In this document: positions 24,545 to 32,402 of the stretch, in pieces
Position numbering within the stretch: the stretch's first letter is position 1
How the letters are laid out: the number at the start of each line of letters is the position of its first letter
From: Streptomyces rochei
Lineage (GTDB): Bacteria > Actinomycetota > Actinomycetes > Streptomycetales > Streptomycetaceae
Direction: 5' to 3'
NCBI GenBank assembly: GCA_002155895.1
Contig: MUMD01000106.1
Span: forward strand, 1 to 45,096
DNA length: 45,096 nt
The notes under the pieces: generated by a model
Databases searched by the model: none
The model's input: the letters and a program-made list of their open reading frames with translations, nothing else
What the model was told of the DNA's origin: nothing
Made by a program: the position numbers and the translations under genes

Positions 24545-24580
24545 TTGTGGGATCGTTCAACAATCGTCTACGTTCAATGC
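24545..24580 (+). promoter_or_regulatory. Promoter and operator of pxpABC, leaderless
   Basis: -35 TTGTGG (24545-24550), 18-bp spacer, -10 TACGTT (24569-24574), then the GTG start 6 nt later. The spacer holds GATCGTT-C-AACAATC (24551-24565), which differs at one base from the palindrome in the divergent promoter 55 bp away. No ribosome site precedes pxpA, which agrees with a leaderless message. Confidence 0.65.
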
Positions 24581-25333
24581 GTGATCGACCTCAACGCAGA
24601 TCTCGGTGAGGGCTTCGGCCGCTGGACCCTCACCGACGACGACGCCCTCCTCTCCGTCGTCACCAGCGCCAACGTCGCCTGCGGCTTCCACGCGGGCGAC
24701 CCCTCGGTGATGCGCCGCGTCTGCGACCTGGCCGCCGAGCGCGGGGTGCGGATCGGGGCCCAGGTGTCCTATCGCGACCTGGCGGGGTTCGGCCGGCGCG
24801 CCATGGACGTACCCTCCGGGGAGCTGGCGGCCGAGGTGGCCTACCAGATCGGCGCGCTGCGGGTCTTCGCCGAGGCGGCCGGGGCGGAGGTGGCCTACGT
24901 GAAACCGCACGGCGCGCTCTACAACCGCACCGTCCACGACGCGGACCAGGCCCACGCCGTCGTGGCCGGGGTGCGGCTGGCGGGCGGCACGCTGCCCGTG
25001 CTCGGCCTCCCCGGTTCCCTGCTGCTGGACGCCGCCGCCGAGGCCGGGCTCGCGGCCGTGCCCGAAGCCTTCGCCGACCGGGCCTACACCCCGCGGGGCA
25101 CCCTGGTGCCCCGGCGCGAGCCGGGCGCGGTGGTGACGGACGAGGACGCCGTGGTCCGGCGGGCGCTCGCCTTCGCGGTGCACGGCTCGGTCGAGACCGT
25201 GGACGGCACGACCGTGGAGGTCGCCCCGCGGTCGCTGTGCGTGCACGGCGACACCCCGAACGCGGCACGGATCGCGGCCCGGGTGCGCGAGGCGCTGGAG
25301 ACCTCGGGGGTCGCGATCGGGGCCTTCGCATGA
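24581..25333 (+). CDS. pxpA: 5-oxoprolinase subunit A (LamB/YcsF family)
   Basis: A 250-aa PxpA, the usual length. It begins VIDLNADLGEGFGRW and carries NVACGFHAGDP, GAQVSYRDLAGFGRR, YVKPHGALYN and LCVHGDTPNA, all family signatures. With PxpB and PxpC it forms the ATP-dependent 5-oxoprolinase that converts pyroglutamate to glutamate. I place the start at the GTG at 24581: it falls at the conserved N-terminus, and a -10 box lies 6 nt upstream. In-frame codons further upstream would run through the promoter and operator. The stop overlaps pxpB (ATGA). Confidence 0.94.
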   Translation: MIDLNADLGEGFGRWTLTDDDALLSVVTSANVACGFHAGDPSVMRRVCDLAAERGVRIGAQVSYRDLAGFGRRAMDVPSGELAAEVAYQIGALRVFAEAAGAEVAYVKPHGALYNRTVHDADQAHAVVAGVRLAGGTLPVLGLPGSLLLDAAAEAGLAAVPEAFADRAYTPRGTLVPRREPGAVVTDEDAVVRRALAFAVHGSVETVDGTTVEVAPRSLCVHGDTPNAARIAARVREALETSGVAIGAFA

Positions 25334-25992
25334 CGGGCACCCCGCACCTCACGGCGCGTCCCGCCGGCCGGCACGCGCTCCTCGTCGAACTGCCCGACGC
25401 CGGGCGCACCGCCGCCTTCCACGCCGAGGTGCTGCGCCGCCGGGCGGCCGGGACGCTGGAGCCCGTCGAGGAGGTGGTGCCGGGGGCGCGGACCGTCCTG
25501 CTGGACGGTGTCCGGGACCCGGAGGCACTGGCCCGTTCCCTCCGCGCCTGGGAGGTCCCACCGGCCGCCGCCGACGACGGGGAGGCGGTGGAGATCCCCG
25601 TGCGCTACGACGGGCCGGACCTCGCCGACGTGGCGGCTCTGTGGGGTGTCGCCCCGCGGGAGGTCGCCGCCCTGCACTCCGCCCACGACTACCGGGTCGC
25701 GTTCTGCGGCTTCGCCCCCGGCTTCGGCTACCTCACCGGTCTGCCCGGGGAACTGCACGTGCCCCGCCGGGCCACGCCCAGGACCCGGGTGCCGGCCGGC
25801 GCGGTCGCCCTCGCCGGCCCCTACAGCGCCGTCTATCCCCGTGCCACCCCGGGCGGCTGGCAGCTGATCGGCACGATGCCCGGCCCCGGGCCGCTGTGGG
25901 ACCCGGCGCGTCGGCGGGCCGCGCTGCTGGCGCCGGGCACGCGCGTGCGGTTCGTACCGGCGGACGCCCCCGACGGGACGGTGGCCGCATGA
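25330..25992 (+). CDS. pxpB: 5-oxoprolinase subunit B (KipI-like)
   Basis: A 220-aa PxpB (allophanate hydrolase subunit 1/KipI family). The diagnostic AFCGFAPGFGYLTGLP lies in the middle, followed by PRRATPRTRVPAGAVALAG and the TPGGWQLIGTMPGP block. The ATG overlaps the pxpA stop by 4 nt. It works with PxpC as the ATP-using part of 5-oxoprolinase in the cytoplasm. The first ~100 residues are variable, as in other actinomycete members. Confidence 0.93.
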   Translation: MTGTPHLTARPAGRHALLVELPDAGRTAAFHAEVLRRRAAGTLEPVEEVVPGARTVLLDGVRDPEALARSLRAWEVPPAAADDGEAVEIPVRYDGPDLADVAALWGVAPREVAALHSAHDYRVAFCGFAPGFGYLTGLPGELHVPRRATPRTRVPAGAVALAGPYSAVYPRATPGGWQLIGTMPGPGPLWDPARRRAALLAPGTRVRFVPADAPDGTVAA

Positions 25993-26846
25993 CGGCCAAG
26001 CTCACCGCCGTACGGGCCGGCGCGCTCACCACGGTGCAGGACGCGGGCCGACGCGGGTACGCCCACCTGGGGGTGCCCCGCTCCGGTGCCCTGGACGCCC
26101 CCACGATGCGGCTCGCCAACCGGCTGCTCGGCAACGACCCGGGCGCCGCCGTGCTGGAGACGACGCTGACCGGCTGCGCCGTCCGGCCGGACCGGGACGT
26201 CACCGTCGTGGTCGGCGGCGCGCACTGCCCCGTCACCGTGGACGGGCGGCCGGCGCCCTGGGGCACCCCGGTACGGGTGCCGGCCGGTGCGCTCCTGGAC
26301 GTGGGGGCGGTGACGGCGGGCGTACGCGCGTACGTGGCGGTGGCCGGCGGCATCGCGGTCGAGCCCGTCCTCGGCAGCCGCTCGACGGACCTGCTGTCCG
26401 GACTGGGCCCGGAGCCGCTGCGGGACGGGGCCGTCGTACCGGTCGGCACCCCCGCCGCCGCCGTCGCCGTACCCGCCGCCGCGCCCTGGCCCGGCCCGCC
26501 CGCCGAGCTGGTGCTGCCGCTGCGACCGGGTCCCCGGTCCGACTGGTTCACCCCGAGCGCGCTGCGCACCCTCACCTCGGCCACGTTCCGCGTCTCCCCG
26601 CACAGCAACCGGATCGGCCTGCGCACCGAGGGTCCGGCGCTGGAGAGGGCGTCGACGGGTGAACTGCCCAGTGAGGGAATGGTCCTGGGGGCCGTGCAGG
26701 TCCCGCCGGACGGCCGACCCGTGATCTTCCTGCACGACCACCCGACCACCGGGGGCTACCCGGTCGTCGGGGTGGTGGCGGAGCCGGCGCTCGCGTCGGC
26801 GGCCCAGGCCGCGGTCGGGACACCGGTGCGCTTCACGCTCGACTGA
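25989..26846 (+). CDS. pxpC: 5-oxoprolinase subunit C (KipA-like)
   Basis: A 285-aa PxpC (allophanate hydrolase subunit 2/KipA family). Signatures: LTTVQDAGRRGYAHLGVPRS, ALDAPTMRLANRLLGNDPGAAVLE, AYVAVAGGIAVEPVLGSRSTD, the SNRIGLRTEGP region and FLHDHPTTGGYPVVGVV. The ATG overlaps the pxpB stop (ATGA). It completes the pxpABC operon; together with pcp this links pyroglutamyl peptides to glutamate. Confidence 0.93.
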   Translation: MTAKLTAVRAGALTTVQDAGRRGYAHLGVPRSGALDAPTMRLANRLLGNDPGAAVLETTLTGCAVRPDRDVTVVVGGAHCPVTVDGRPAPWGTPVRVPAGALLDVGAVTAGVRAYVAVAGGIAVEPVLGSRSTDLLSGLGPEPLRDGAVVPVGTPAAAVAVPAAAPWPGPPAELVLPLRPGPRSDWFTPSALRTLTSATFRVSPHSNRIGLRTEGPALERASTGELPSEGMVLGAVQVPPDGRPVIFLHDHPTTGGYPVVGVVAEPALASAAQAAVGTPVRFTLD

Positions 26847-26910
26847 CGGGGCGAGCGGGCGCGCCGGGCGGTCCGGGCCCCGACAATGGAGGCAGGACGG
26901 CGAAGGCTCC

Positions 26911-27014
26911 GGCGGTCGGCGGTCGGCGGTCGGCGGTCGGCGGTCGGCGGTCGAGCGTTAGCGGTTGGCGGCTGGCGGCTGGCGGCTGGCGGCTGGCGGT
27001 CGGCGGTCGGCGCG
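26911..27014. repeat. 7-bp minisatellite, about 13 copies
   Basis: Six tandem GGCGGTC units (26911-26952) are followed by an 8-bp interruption, then variant units GCGGTTG and GCGGCTG (x4), and GCGGTCG (x2) to about 27014. It fills the gap between pxpC and the DksA-like gene, ending about 28 bp before that gene's start. It is a likely site of copy-number change between strains. I see no ORF that uses it convincingly. Confidence 0.85.
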
Positions 27015-27041
27015 GCCCTTCAGCGAGAAGGCGGGACGACC

Positions 27042-27419
27042 ATGAGCGACGACCGGCGGACCGACCGCACCCCCGCGACCGACGAGGAGACGCACCGCCG
27101 GCTCACCGAGCGGGCGGCCGCGCTCCGGCGCGAGATCGCCGCCGCCGCGGCGCGGGAGGAGGAACTGCGCGCCGACTGCCTGCTGGACGCGGCGGACGCC
27201 GGCGCGGAGGCCGAGGCGCTGGAGCGGCACCGCGAGGAGACGCGGCGCGCGCACGAACTCCTGGCCGGGACCGAAGCCGCCCTGGCCCGCCTGGACACCG
27301 GCACCTTCGGGCGCTGCGTACGGTGCGGGGAGGCCATCGGTGCCGAGCGCCTGCACGCCTTCCCCCACGTCGAGCGGTGCCTGCGGTGCGAGGCGCGGGG
27401 CGGGACGCGCACCCGCTGA
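27042..27419 (+). CDS. DksA/TraR-family zinc-finger protein
   Basis: A 125-aa protein with an N-terminal coiled coil (about 15-85) and a C-terminal four-Cys zinc finger C92-x2-C95-x17-C113-x2-C116, the DksA/TraR layout. At the predicted coiled-coil tip lies DAADAG (49-54), close to the DxxDxA motif that DksA inserts into the RNA polymerase secondary channel. That supports a transcription-modulating role. AAGGCGGGA precedes the ATG. The upstream in-frame extension would translate the minisatellite and is rejected. Actinomycete members are poorly characterised. Confidence 0.85.
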   Translation: MSDDRRTDRTPATDEETHRRLTERAAALRREIAAAAAREEELRADCLLDAADAGAEAEALERHREETRRAHELLAGTEAALARLDTGTFGRCVRCGEAIGAERLHAFPHVERCLRCEARGGTRTR

Positions 27420-27641
27420 GTCCGCCGGGCGGCGCCTCCCCGGCCCCCGGCGGCACGCGGATCGCGGATCGTGGATCGCGCGGCGGGGACCGGTCCCGGG
27501 GCGCGCCGGGCACCTGCGGCACGATGCCTCCCGGCACGCCGGCCACGGGGGGGCCGCTCCCGAATTGCGCAGCGCGGTCCGCCCGGTCGCCCCCCCCGAT
27601 CCGTGGCGCCGACCCGGCCGACCGTGCGCGGGCGCGCCGCG
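27420..27641. other. Intergenic region without supported features
   Basis: 222 bp between the DksA-like gene and the P1 peptidase promoter. Short overlapping direct repeats (GGATCGCGGATCGTGGATCGC near 27461-27481) are present, but I see no ORF, terminator or convincing operator. Confidence 0.5.
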
Positions 27642-27653
27642 TAGCGTCCCCGT
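27642..27653 (+). promoter_or_regulatory. -10 box of a leaderless P1 peptidase gene
   Basis: TAGCGT (27642-27647) ends 6 nt before the ATG at 27654 and no ribosome site is present, so the message is probably leaderless. The -35 is not clear. Confidence 0.5.
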
Positions 27654-28727
27654 ATGGAACAACCGCCTCTCCCCCAGCGTCCGTCGGTCCCTGCCCGGCA
27701 CCGGTCCCGGGACCTCGGCATCGTGATCGGGACCTCCGCTCCCGGCCCGCTCGACGCGATCACCGACGTGCCCGGCGTCCGCGTCGGACACGCCACCGTG
27801 CGCCGTGAGCCCGACGTGCACAGCGGCGTCACCGCCGTGGTGCCCGACCGGGTCGGACCCCACACTCCCCTGGCGGCCGGGGTGTTCACCGGCAACGGTT
27901 ACGGCAAGCTCGTCGGCACCACCCAACTCGCCGAACTCGGCGCCCTGGAGACCCCGATACTGCTCACCTCCACCCTGTCGGCCTTCCGCGTCGCCGACGC
28001 CCTGGTCGGCTGGATGCTCCAGCGGCCCGGGTGCGAGGAGGTGCTGAGCCTGAATCCCGTGGTGGGCGAGTGCAACGACGGCCTGCTGTCCGACATCCGC
28101 TCCCGGCCGGTGCGCGAGGAACACGTGCGGGCGGCCCTCGACACGGCTTCGGACGGTCCGGTCGCGGAGGGGTGTGTGGGCGCGGGCACGGGCACCGTCG
28201 CGCTGGGCTTCAAGGCCGGCATCGGCACCGCGTCCCGCGTCGTGGACCTCGGGGGCCACCGCTTCACCGCCGGCGTCCTGGTCCAGGCGAACTTCGGGGG
28301 CACGCTGCGGGTGCTCGGCCGTGTGATCACCCCGCGGTCCCTGGGCGTCGAGGGCCAGGCACCGGACCCCGGCACCGGCTCCTGCGTGATCGTGGTGGCC
28401 ACGGACGCCCCGCTGGACGCCCGGCGGCTGACCCGCGTGGCCCGGCGCGCGGTGTTCGCGCTGGCCCGCACGGGCGCGGCCTACAGCCACGGCAGCGGGG
28501 ACTACGCCGTCGCGTTCAGTACGGCGGCCCCCTCGGCCGTCCCGGTGGCGGACGCGGAACTCGGCCCGCTCTTCGAGGCGGTGCTCGACGGCGTGGAGGA
28601 GGCGGTGCTCAACTCCCTGCTCGCGGCCACCACGACCACCGGCTTCGGCGGACGCACCGTCCCGGCGCTCCCGGCCGACGCCCTGCTCACCGCCCTCGGC
28701 GCTCCCCCGCGGACACCGCCCCGTTGA
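27654..28727 (+). CDS. P1-family (DmpA-type) aminopeptidase
   Basis: A 357-aa member of the DmpA/BapA family (S58). These N-terminal-nucleophile hydrolases cleave themselves into two subunits and release N-terminal D- or L-amino acids. Signatures: ITDVPGVRVGHATV, GVFTGNGYGKLVGTTQLAE, NPVVGECNDG, CVGAGTGTVALGFKAGIGTAS. The probable self-cleavage site is Gly242-Ser243, immediately before CVIVVATDAPLDARRL. GSGDYAVAFSTA follows. The complete layout suggests an active enzyme. No signal peptide is evident. Confidence 0.88.
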   Translation: MEQPPLPQRPSVPARHRSRDLGIVIGTSAPGPLDAITDVPGVRVGHATVRREPDVHSGVTAVVPDRVGPHTPLAAGVFTGNGYGKLVGTTQLAELGALETPILLTSTLSAFRVADALVGWMLQRPGCEEVLSLNPVVGECNDGLLSDIRSRPVREEHVRAALDTASDGPVAEGCVGAGTGTVALGFKAGIGTASRVVDLGGHRFTAGVLVQANFGGTLRVLGRVITPRSLGVEGQAPDPGTGSCVIVVATDAPLDARRLTRVARRAVFALARTGAAYSHGSGDYAVAFSTAAPSAVPVADAELGPLFEAVLDGVEEAVLNSLLAATTTTGFGGRTVPALPADALLTALGAPPRTPPR

Positions 28728-28750
28728 CCGGGCACCGCGCACAACCGCCG

Positions 28751-28767
28751 GTTACCACCGGGTAGTC
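28751..28767. promoter_or_regulatory. Partial operator-like site upstream of the diiron oxygenase promoter
   Basis: GTTACC...GGGTAGTC carries diverged copies of the half-sites seen in the perfect palindrome at 28812 and lies upstream of the -10 box. It may be a second, weaker site for the same regulator. Confidence 0.35.
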
Positions 28768-28783
28768 ATACGGCGATCCTTGC

Positions 28784-28824
28784 TATAAGGTCCGTCAACA
28801 AGGAGACTGTGTTACCGACGGTAA
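28784..28824 (+). promoter_or_regulatory. Promoter -10 box and palindromic operator of the diiron oxygenase operon
   Basis: TATAAG (28784-28789) is a good -10 hexamer. The perfect palindrome TTACCG-A-CGGTAA (28812-28824) follows about 16 nt after the predicted start of transcription and 50 bp before the gene. The position fits repression by a TetR-type dimer, but no regulator gene is adjacent. Confidence 0.55.
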
Positions 28825-28874
28825 TAGCAGTGGTGGGCGAGGACCGTCCCCGACCCGACTCGAGGAGCCCCTGC

Positions 28875-29789
28875 ATGGCCATCAACATCACGCGGCCACG
28901 GACCAAGAGCCACACCCCGGAGGAGGGCGTCGCGCGGCGGCTGCTCGACTCGTCCGCGCAGCTCGCGTACGACCCGCTCACCGAGGTCGACTGGGAGACT
29001 CCGCTCGACGAGGACTTCCACGGCGCGAGCCCGGAGTGGAGCACCCTCTACGGGACCCCCTACTGGGCCGAGCTGACCGAGGCCCAGCGCAAGGCCCTGA
29101 CGCGTCAGGAAGCCGCCTCGGTGGCCAGCACCGGCATCTGGTTCGAGATGATCCTCCAGCAGATGGTGCTGCGGGACATCTACGCGAAGGACCCCACGGA
29201 CGACACCTTCCAGTGGGCCCTGACCGAGATAGCCGACGAGTGCCGCCACTCGATCATGTTCGCGCGCGGCGCGAAGAAGCTCGGAGCGCCGGCCTACCGC
29301 CCGCACCGCGTGGCCGTGGAACTCGGCAGGCTCTTCAAGACCGTCGCGTTCGGCGAGGCGGCGTACGCGGCGATCCTGGTCGCCGAAGAGGTCCTCGACG
29401 TGATGCAGCGGGACTGGATGCGCGACGAGCGGGTGGTGCCGTTCGTCCGCACCATCAACAACATCCACGTCGTGGAGGAGTCGCGGCACATGAAGTTCGC
29501 CCGCGACGAGACACGCAAGCACCTCGCGCGCGCCGGACGGCTGCGCCGCCGGGTCCACGCCCTGCTCATCGCGGTGGCCGCCTACGTCATCGTGACCAGC
29601 ATGGTGAACCGGAAGGTCTACGCCAACGCCGGACTCGACGAGGAGCGCGCGGTCCGCGAGGCGAAGGCCAACGAGCACCACGCGTCGATGATGCGCTCCA
29701 GCTGCGCGGGGCTGATGACCTTCCTCGACTCCGTGGGTCTGCTCACCCGGCCGGCGCTGTTCTTCTACAAGCGCGCCCACCTCATCTGA
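28875..29789 (+). CDS. AurF-like diiron oxygenase
   Basis: A 304-aa protein of the AurF (p-aminobenzoate N-oxygenase) diiron family. Candidate iron ligands are all visible: Glu91 (GIWFEM), Glu122 and His125 (IADECRHS), Glu171/172 (LVAEEVLD), His198, Glu202 and His205 (NNIHVVEESRHMKF). A hydrophobic helix near 229-248 may associate with the membrane. GAGGAG lies 8 nt before the ATG. Family members oxidise aryl amines or hydroxylate. The next gene encodes a fitting electron donor, 23 nt away, so the two probably act together. It is not in a recognisable biosynthetic cluster, so the substrate is open. Confidence 0.87.
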   Translation: MAINITRPRTKSHTPEEGVARRLLDSSAQLAYDPLTEVDWETPLDEDFHGASPEWSTLYGTPYWAELTEAQRKALTRQEAASVASTGIWFEMILQQMVLRDIYAKDPTDDTFQWALTEIADECRHSIMFARGAKKLGAPAYRPHRVAVELGRLFKTVAFGEAAYAAILVAEEVLDVMQRDWMRDERVVPFVRTINNIHVVEESRHMKFARDETRKHLARAGRLRRRVHALLIAVAAYVIVTSMVNRKVYANAGLDEERAVREAKANEHHASMMRSSCAGLMTFLDSVGLLTRPALFFYKRAHLI

Positions 29790-29812
29790 CGACCTCACGG
29801 CGAGCGGACGAC

Positions 29813-31372
29813 ATGACCTTCGCGATCACCCAGAACTGCTGCACCGACGCCGCCTGCGTGGCCGTCTGCCCGGTCAACTGCATCCATCCCACGCCGGGCG
29901 AACGGGACTTCGGCACCACCGAGACGCTGTACATCGACGCCGGGGCGTGCATCGACTGCGGCGCCTGTGCCGACGCCTGCCCGGTGGACGCCGTCCACCC
30001 GGTCGCGGAACTGACGCCCGCGCAGCAGCCGTACGCCGGGATCAACGCCGCCTACTTCGAGGGGACCGGACGGCCGGCCTCCGAGGCCGGGGCCGACCAC
30101 GGCCCCAACTTCCACGCCTGGGGCGCGCCGTCCTTCGACCGTGTCCTGCCGGCCGACTTCGCACCGCTCAGGGTGGCGATCGTCGGCACCGGACCGGCGG
30201 GGATGTACGCCGCGGAGGACCTGCTGCTGCACACCCGTTCCGAGGTCACCCTCGTCGACCGGCTCCCCGCGCCGGGCGGGCTGATCCGGTACGGCGTTGC
30301 GCCCGACCATCCGGCCACGAAGCGGATCGGCGAGACCTTCGCCCGGTTCCACACGCACCCGCGGGTGCGCCTGCACCTCGGGCTCGACGTGGGCACCCAC
30401 ATCACGGCCGACGAACTCGCCGCGCACCACGACGCGGTGATCTACGCCGTGGGCGCGGCCTCCGACCGGCGCCTGGGCATACCCGGCGAGGACCTGCCCG
30501 GCAGCATCGCCGCGACCACGTTCGTCGCCTGGTACAACGCGCACCCGGAAGTCGCCCCCGACGCCGTCGACCTCTCCTCGGACCGCGTCGTGGTGGTCGG
30601 CAACGGCAACGTCGCGCTCGACGTCGCCCGCATCCTGGTCTCCGACCCCGACTCGCTGGCCGGCACCGCCATCGCGGGCCACGCGCTGGAGGAACTGCGC
30701 CGCAGCAAGGTGCGCGAGGTGGTGCTGCTGGGACGCCGGGGCCCGGAGCACGCCGCGTGCACCGGCACCGAACTGCTCGCGCTGAAGAACCTCCCGGGGG
30801 TCGATCTGGTCGTGGACGACCACGACGCGCGGATCGGCACGGCGATCGACGCGGCCGGTGCCGCCGGTGCGGCCCACAAGGCCGGTCTGTTCCAGGACGT
30901 GCCGCGCGAGGCCGTCGACTGGTCCGCGCCCCCACGGGCGGCGGGTGGACGGCGGCGCATCGTCTTCCGCTTCCACTCCGAGCCGCTCGCGCTGCACGGG
31001 GACGGGCATCTCCGGGCCGTGCGGGTCACCTCGGGCGCCGGGGATGCCCGGGGAGCCGGGGAAGCCGGGGAACGAGAGATCCCGGCGGGCCTGGCGCTGC
31101 GGGCGATCGGGTACCGGGGAGTGCCCCAGGCGGGGCTGCCGTTCGACGAGGAGTCGGGCACCGTCCCGCACGAGGGCGGACGGGTGACCGGCCGGCCCGG
31201 CACGTACGTCGTGGGCTGGATCAAACGGGGGCCGTCGGGCGGCATCGGCACGAACCGCCGCTGCGCGGCCGAGACGGTGGGCACCCTGCTCGCCGACGCG
31301 GTCGCCGGGCGGCTGCCGGCGCCCACCGGAGGGGCGAGGGCGTTCCGCCGGCTGGCGCGCCGCCGCCGCTGA
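29813..31372 (+). CDS. Ferredoxin-fused FAD/NADP reductase (FprB type)
   Basis: A 519-aa protein: N-terminal seven-iron-type ferredoxin (Cys 9/10, 15, 19, 23 and C46-x2-C49-x2-C52-x3-C56-P), then an adrenodoxin-reductase-like flavoprotein. It carries the FAD motif VAIVGTGPAGMYAAEDLL (about 123-140), GGLIRYGVAPDHP, the NADP motif VVVVGNGNVALDVARIL and C-terminal YVVGWIKRGPSGGIGTN. This is the domain order of mycobacterial FprB. It would pass electrons from NADPH through its own ferredoxin to the diiron oxygenase encoded just upstream. The ribosome site is weak, so its translation may depend on the preceding gene. Confidence 0.88.
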   Translation: MTFAITQNCCTDAACVAVCPVNCIHPTPGERDFGTTETLYIDAGACIDCGACADACPVDAVHPVAELTPAQQPYAGINAAYFEGTGRPASEAGADHGPNFHAWGAPSFDRVLPADFAPLRVAIVGTGPAGMYAAEDLLLHTRSEVTLVDRLPAPGGLIRYGVAPDHPATKRIGETFARFHTHPRVRLHLGLDVGTHITADELAAHHDAVIYAVGAASDRRLGIPGEDLPGSIAATTFVAWYNAHPEVAPDAVDLSSDRVVVVGNGNVALDVARILVSDPDSLAGTAIAGHALEELRRSKVREVVLLGRRGPEHAACTGTELLALKNLPGVDLVVDDHDARIGTAIDAAGAAGAAHKAGLFQDVPREAVDWSAPPRAAGGRRRIVFRFHSEPLALHGDGHLRAVRVTSGAGDARGAGEAGEREIPAGLALRAIGYRGVPQAGLPFDEESGTVPHEGGRVTGRPGTYVVGWIKRGPSGGIGTNRRCAAETVGTLLADAVAGRLPAPTGGARAFRRLARRRR

Positions 31373-31507
31373 CGCGGCCGAGCCGCGGGGAGGCACGCGG
31401 CGACGGGAGTTCTCCGCCCGGCCCGCACGCCGGTGCGGACGGGACGGCGGCGCCGCCCGGCGCACCGATCGCGGATGCGGTCCTCCGGTGGCCTCGGGCC
31501 ATCCGAC

Positions 31508-31575
31508 GGCGGTATCGGCGGGGGTTGCCCGGCGGTACCGCCTGCCGGTACCGCCGGACGGCGGTACGGTCCGCC
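31508..31575. terminator. Cluster of GGCGGTAcc inverted repeats between convergent genes
   Basis: Four related copies: GGCGGTATCGGCG (31508), the perfect palindrome GGCGGTACCGCC (31531-31542), CCGGTACCGCCGG (31545-31557) and GGCGGTACGGTCCGCC (31560-31575). They can form several strong hairpins directly after the stop of the flavoreductase gene and probably end transcription from both sides. The rest of the 31373-31507 gap shows nothing else. Confidence 0.6.
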
Positions 31576-32397
31576 TCAGGCCGCCTGGGCCGACGTCTCG
31601 TGCCGCCAGAATCCCGAGAACGTGATGCGGTCCTTGGGCAGTCCCGCGCGGTGCAGGTGCTTGCGCCCCTCGGTGGCCAGGGTCGACTCACCGACGACGA
31701 AGGCGTACGCCGTCGGGACGACGGAGGCGATCCGCAGCACCTCGTCGAGCGCCGCCGCACCGGGCACCGCCCTGGGGTCCCGACGCACCACCCAGGAGAC
31801 GGTCACTCCGGCCGGGGCGTCCAGGGGGCGCCTGTCGCCCGCGGTGGGCACCTCCTGGACGACCCGGCCCACGGTGTCGCGGGGCAGCGAGCGCAGGATG
31901 CCCGCGGTGGCCGGCAGTCCCGTCTCGTCGGCCACCACGAGGACCTCGGAGGCGTCGTGCGGGCGGTCGAACAGGACGCCCTGGTCGAGGACGGCGAGGG
32001 CGTCGCCCGGGCGGGCGGCGCAGGCCCAGACGGCCGCCCTGCCCTCGACGGCTCCGGCGGCGTCGCGGTGCACCACGAAGTCGATGTCCATCTCGGCGCT
32101 GTCCCGGCGGAAGTCGGCGACCGAGTAGTTGGCGCAGTGCGGCCGCTCCCGCTCGGGGATCGCCAGGTAAGGCTGCCACCAGCGGCTGCCCGTGAACTCC
32201 GGCAGGCGCAGCCGGCTCTGGTGGGGCAGCTGCAGGAACAGGCGGAACCAGTGGTCGTAGCCCAGCCACGGGAACTCGCCCAGTTCGTCACCGGTGACGG
32301 TCACCCGCTGCATCGACGGGGAGACGCGTGCGGTGCGCACGACGCGGGCACGGAACATCCTGGGATTCTGCGGCACCAGCCGCCGGACCTTCGCCAT
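31576..32397 (-). CDS. Siderophore-interacting flavoreductase (SIP/ViuB family)
   Basis: A 273-aa FAD-binding ferric-siderophore reductase. The N-terminal barrel holds the flavin-binding CANYSVADF motif (in place of R-x-Y-[ST]) after VSPSMQRVTVTGDEL. The C-terminal NAD(P)-binding half starts with VLVVADETGLPATAGILRSL and ends with VVGESTLATEGRKHLH and FSGFWRHE, typical of the family. It releases iron from imported ferri-siderophores in the cytoplasm by reduction. No ribosome site is present, but a -10 box overlapped by an iron box lies 7 nt upstream. Confidence 0.9.
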   Translation of the reverse strand: MAKVRRLVPQNPRMFRARVVRTARVSPSMQRVTVTGDELGEFPWLGYDHWFRLFLQLPHQSRLRLPEFTGSRWWQPYLAIPERERPHCANYSVADFRRDSAEMDIDFVVHRDAAGAVEGRAAVWACAARPGDALAVLDQGVLFDRPHDASEVLVVADETGLPATAGILRSLPRDTVGRVVQEVPTAGDRRPLDAPAGVTVSWVVRRDPRAVPGAAALDEVLRIASVVPTAYAFVVGESTLATEGRKHLHRAGLPKDRITFSGFWRHETSAQAA

Positions 32398-32402
32398 GCG
32401 AG

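Noticed and set aside
26911..27014. CRISPR array
   Set aside because: Units are 7 bp and contiguous, without spacers; the 21-bp array at 3587 likewise lacks unique spacers, and no cas genes are present.
26886..27041. N-terminal extension of the DksA-like gene through the 7-bp repeat
   Set aside because: The extension is only translated minisatellite (GGRRSAVGG-type repeats); the ATG at 27042 has its own ribosome site and begins the normal-length protein.
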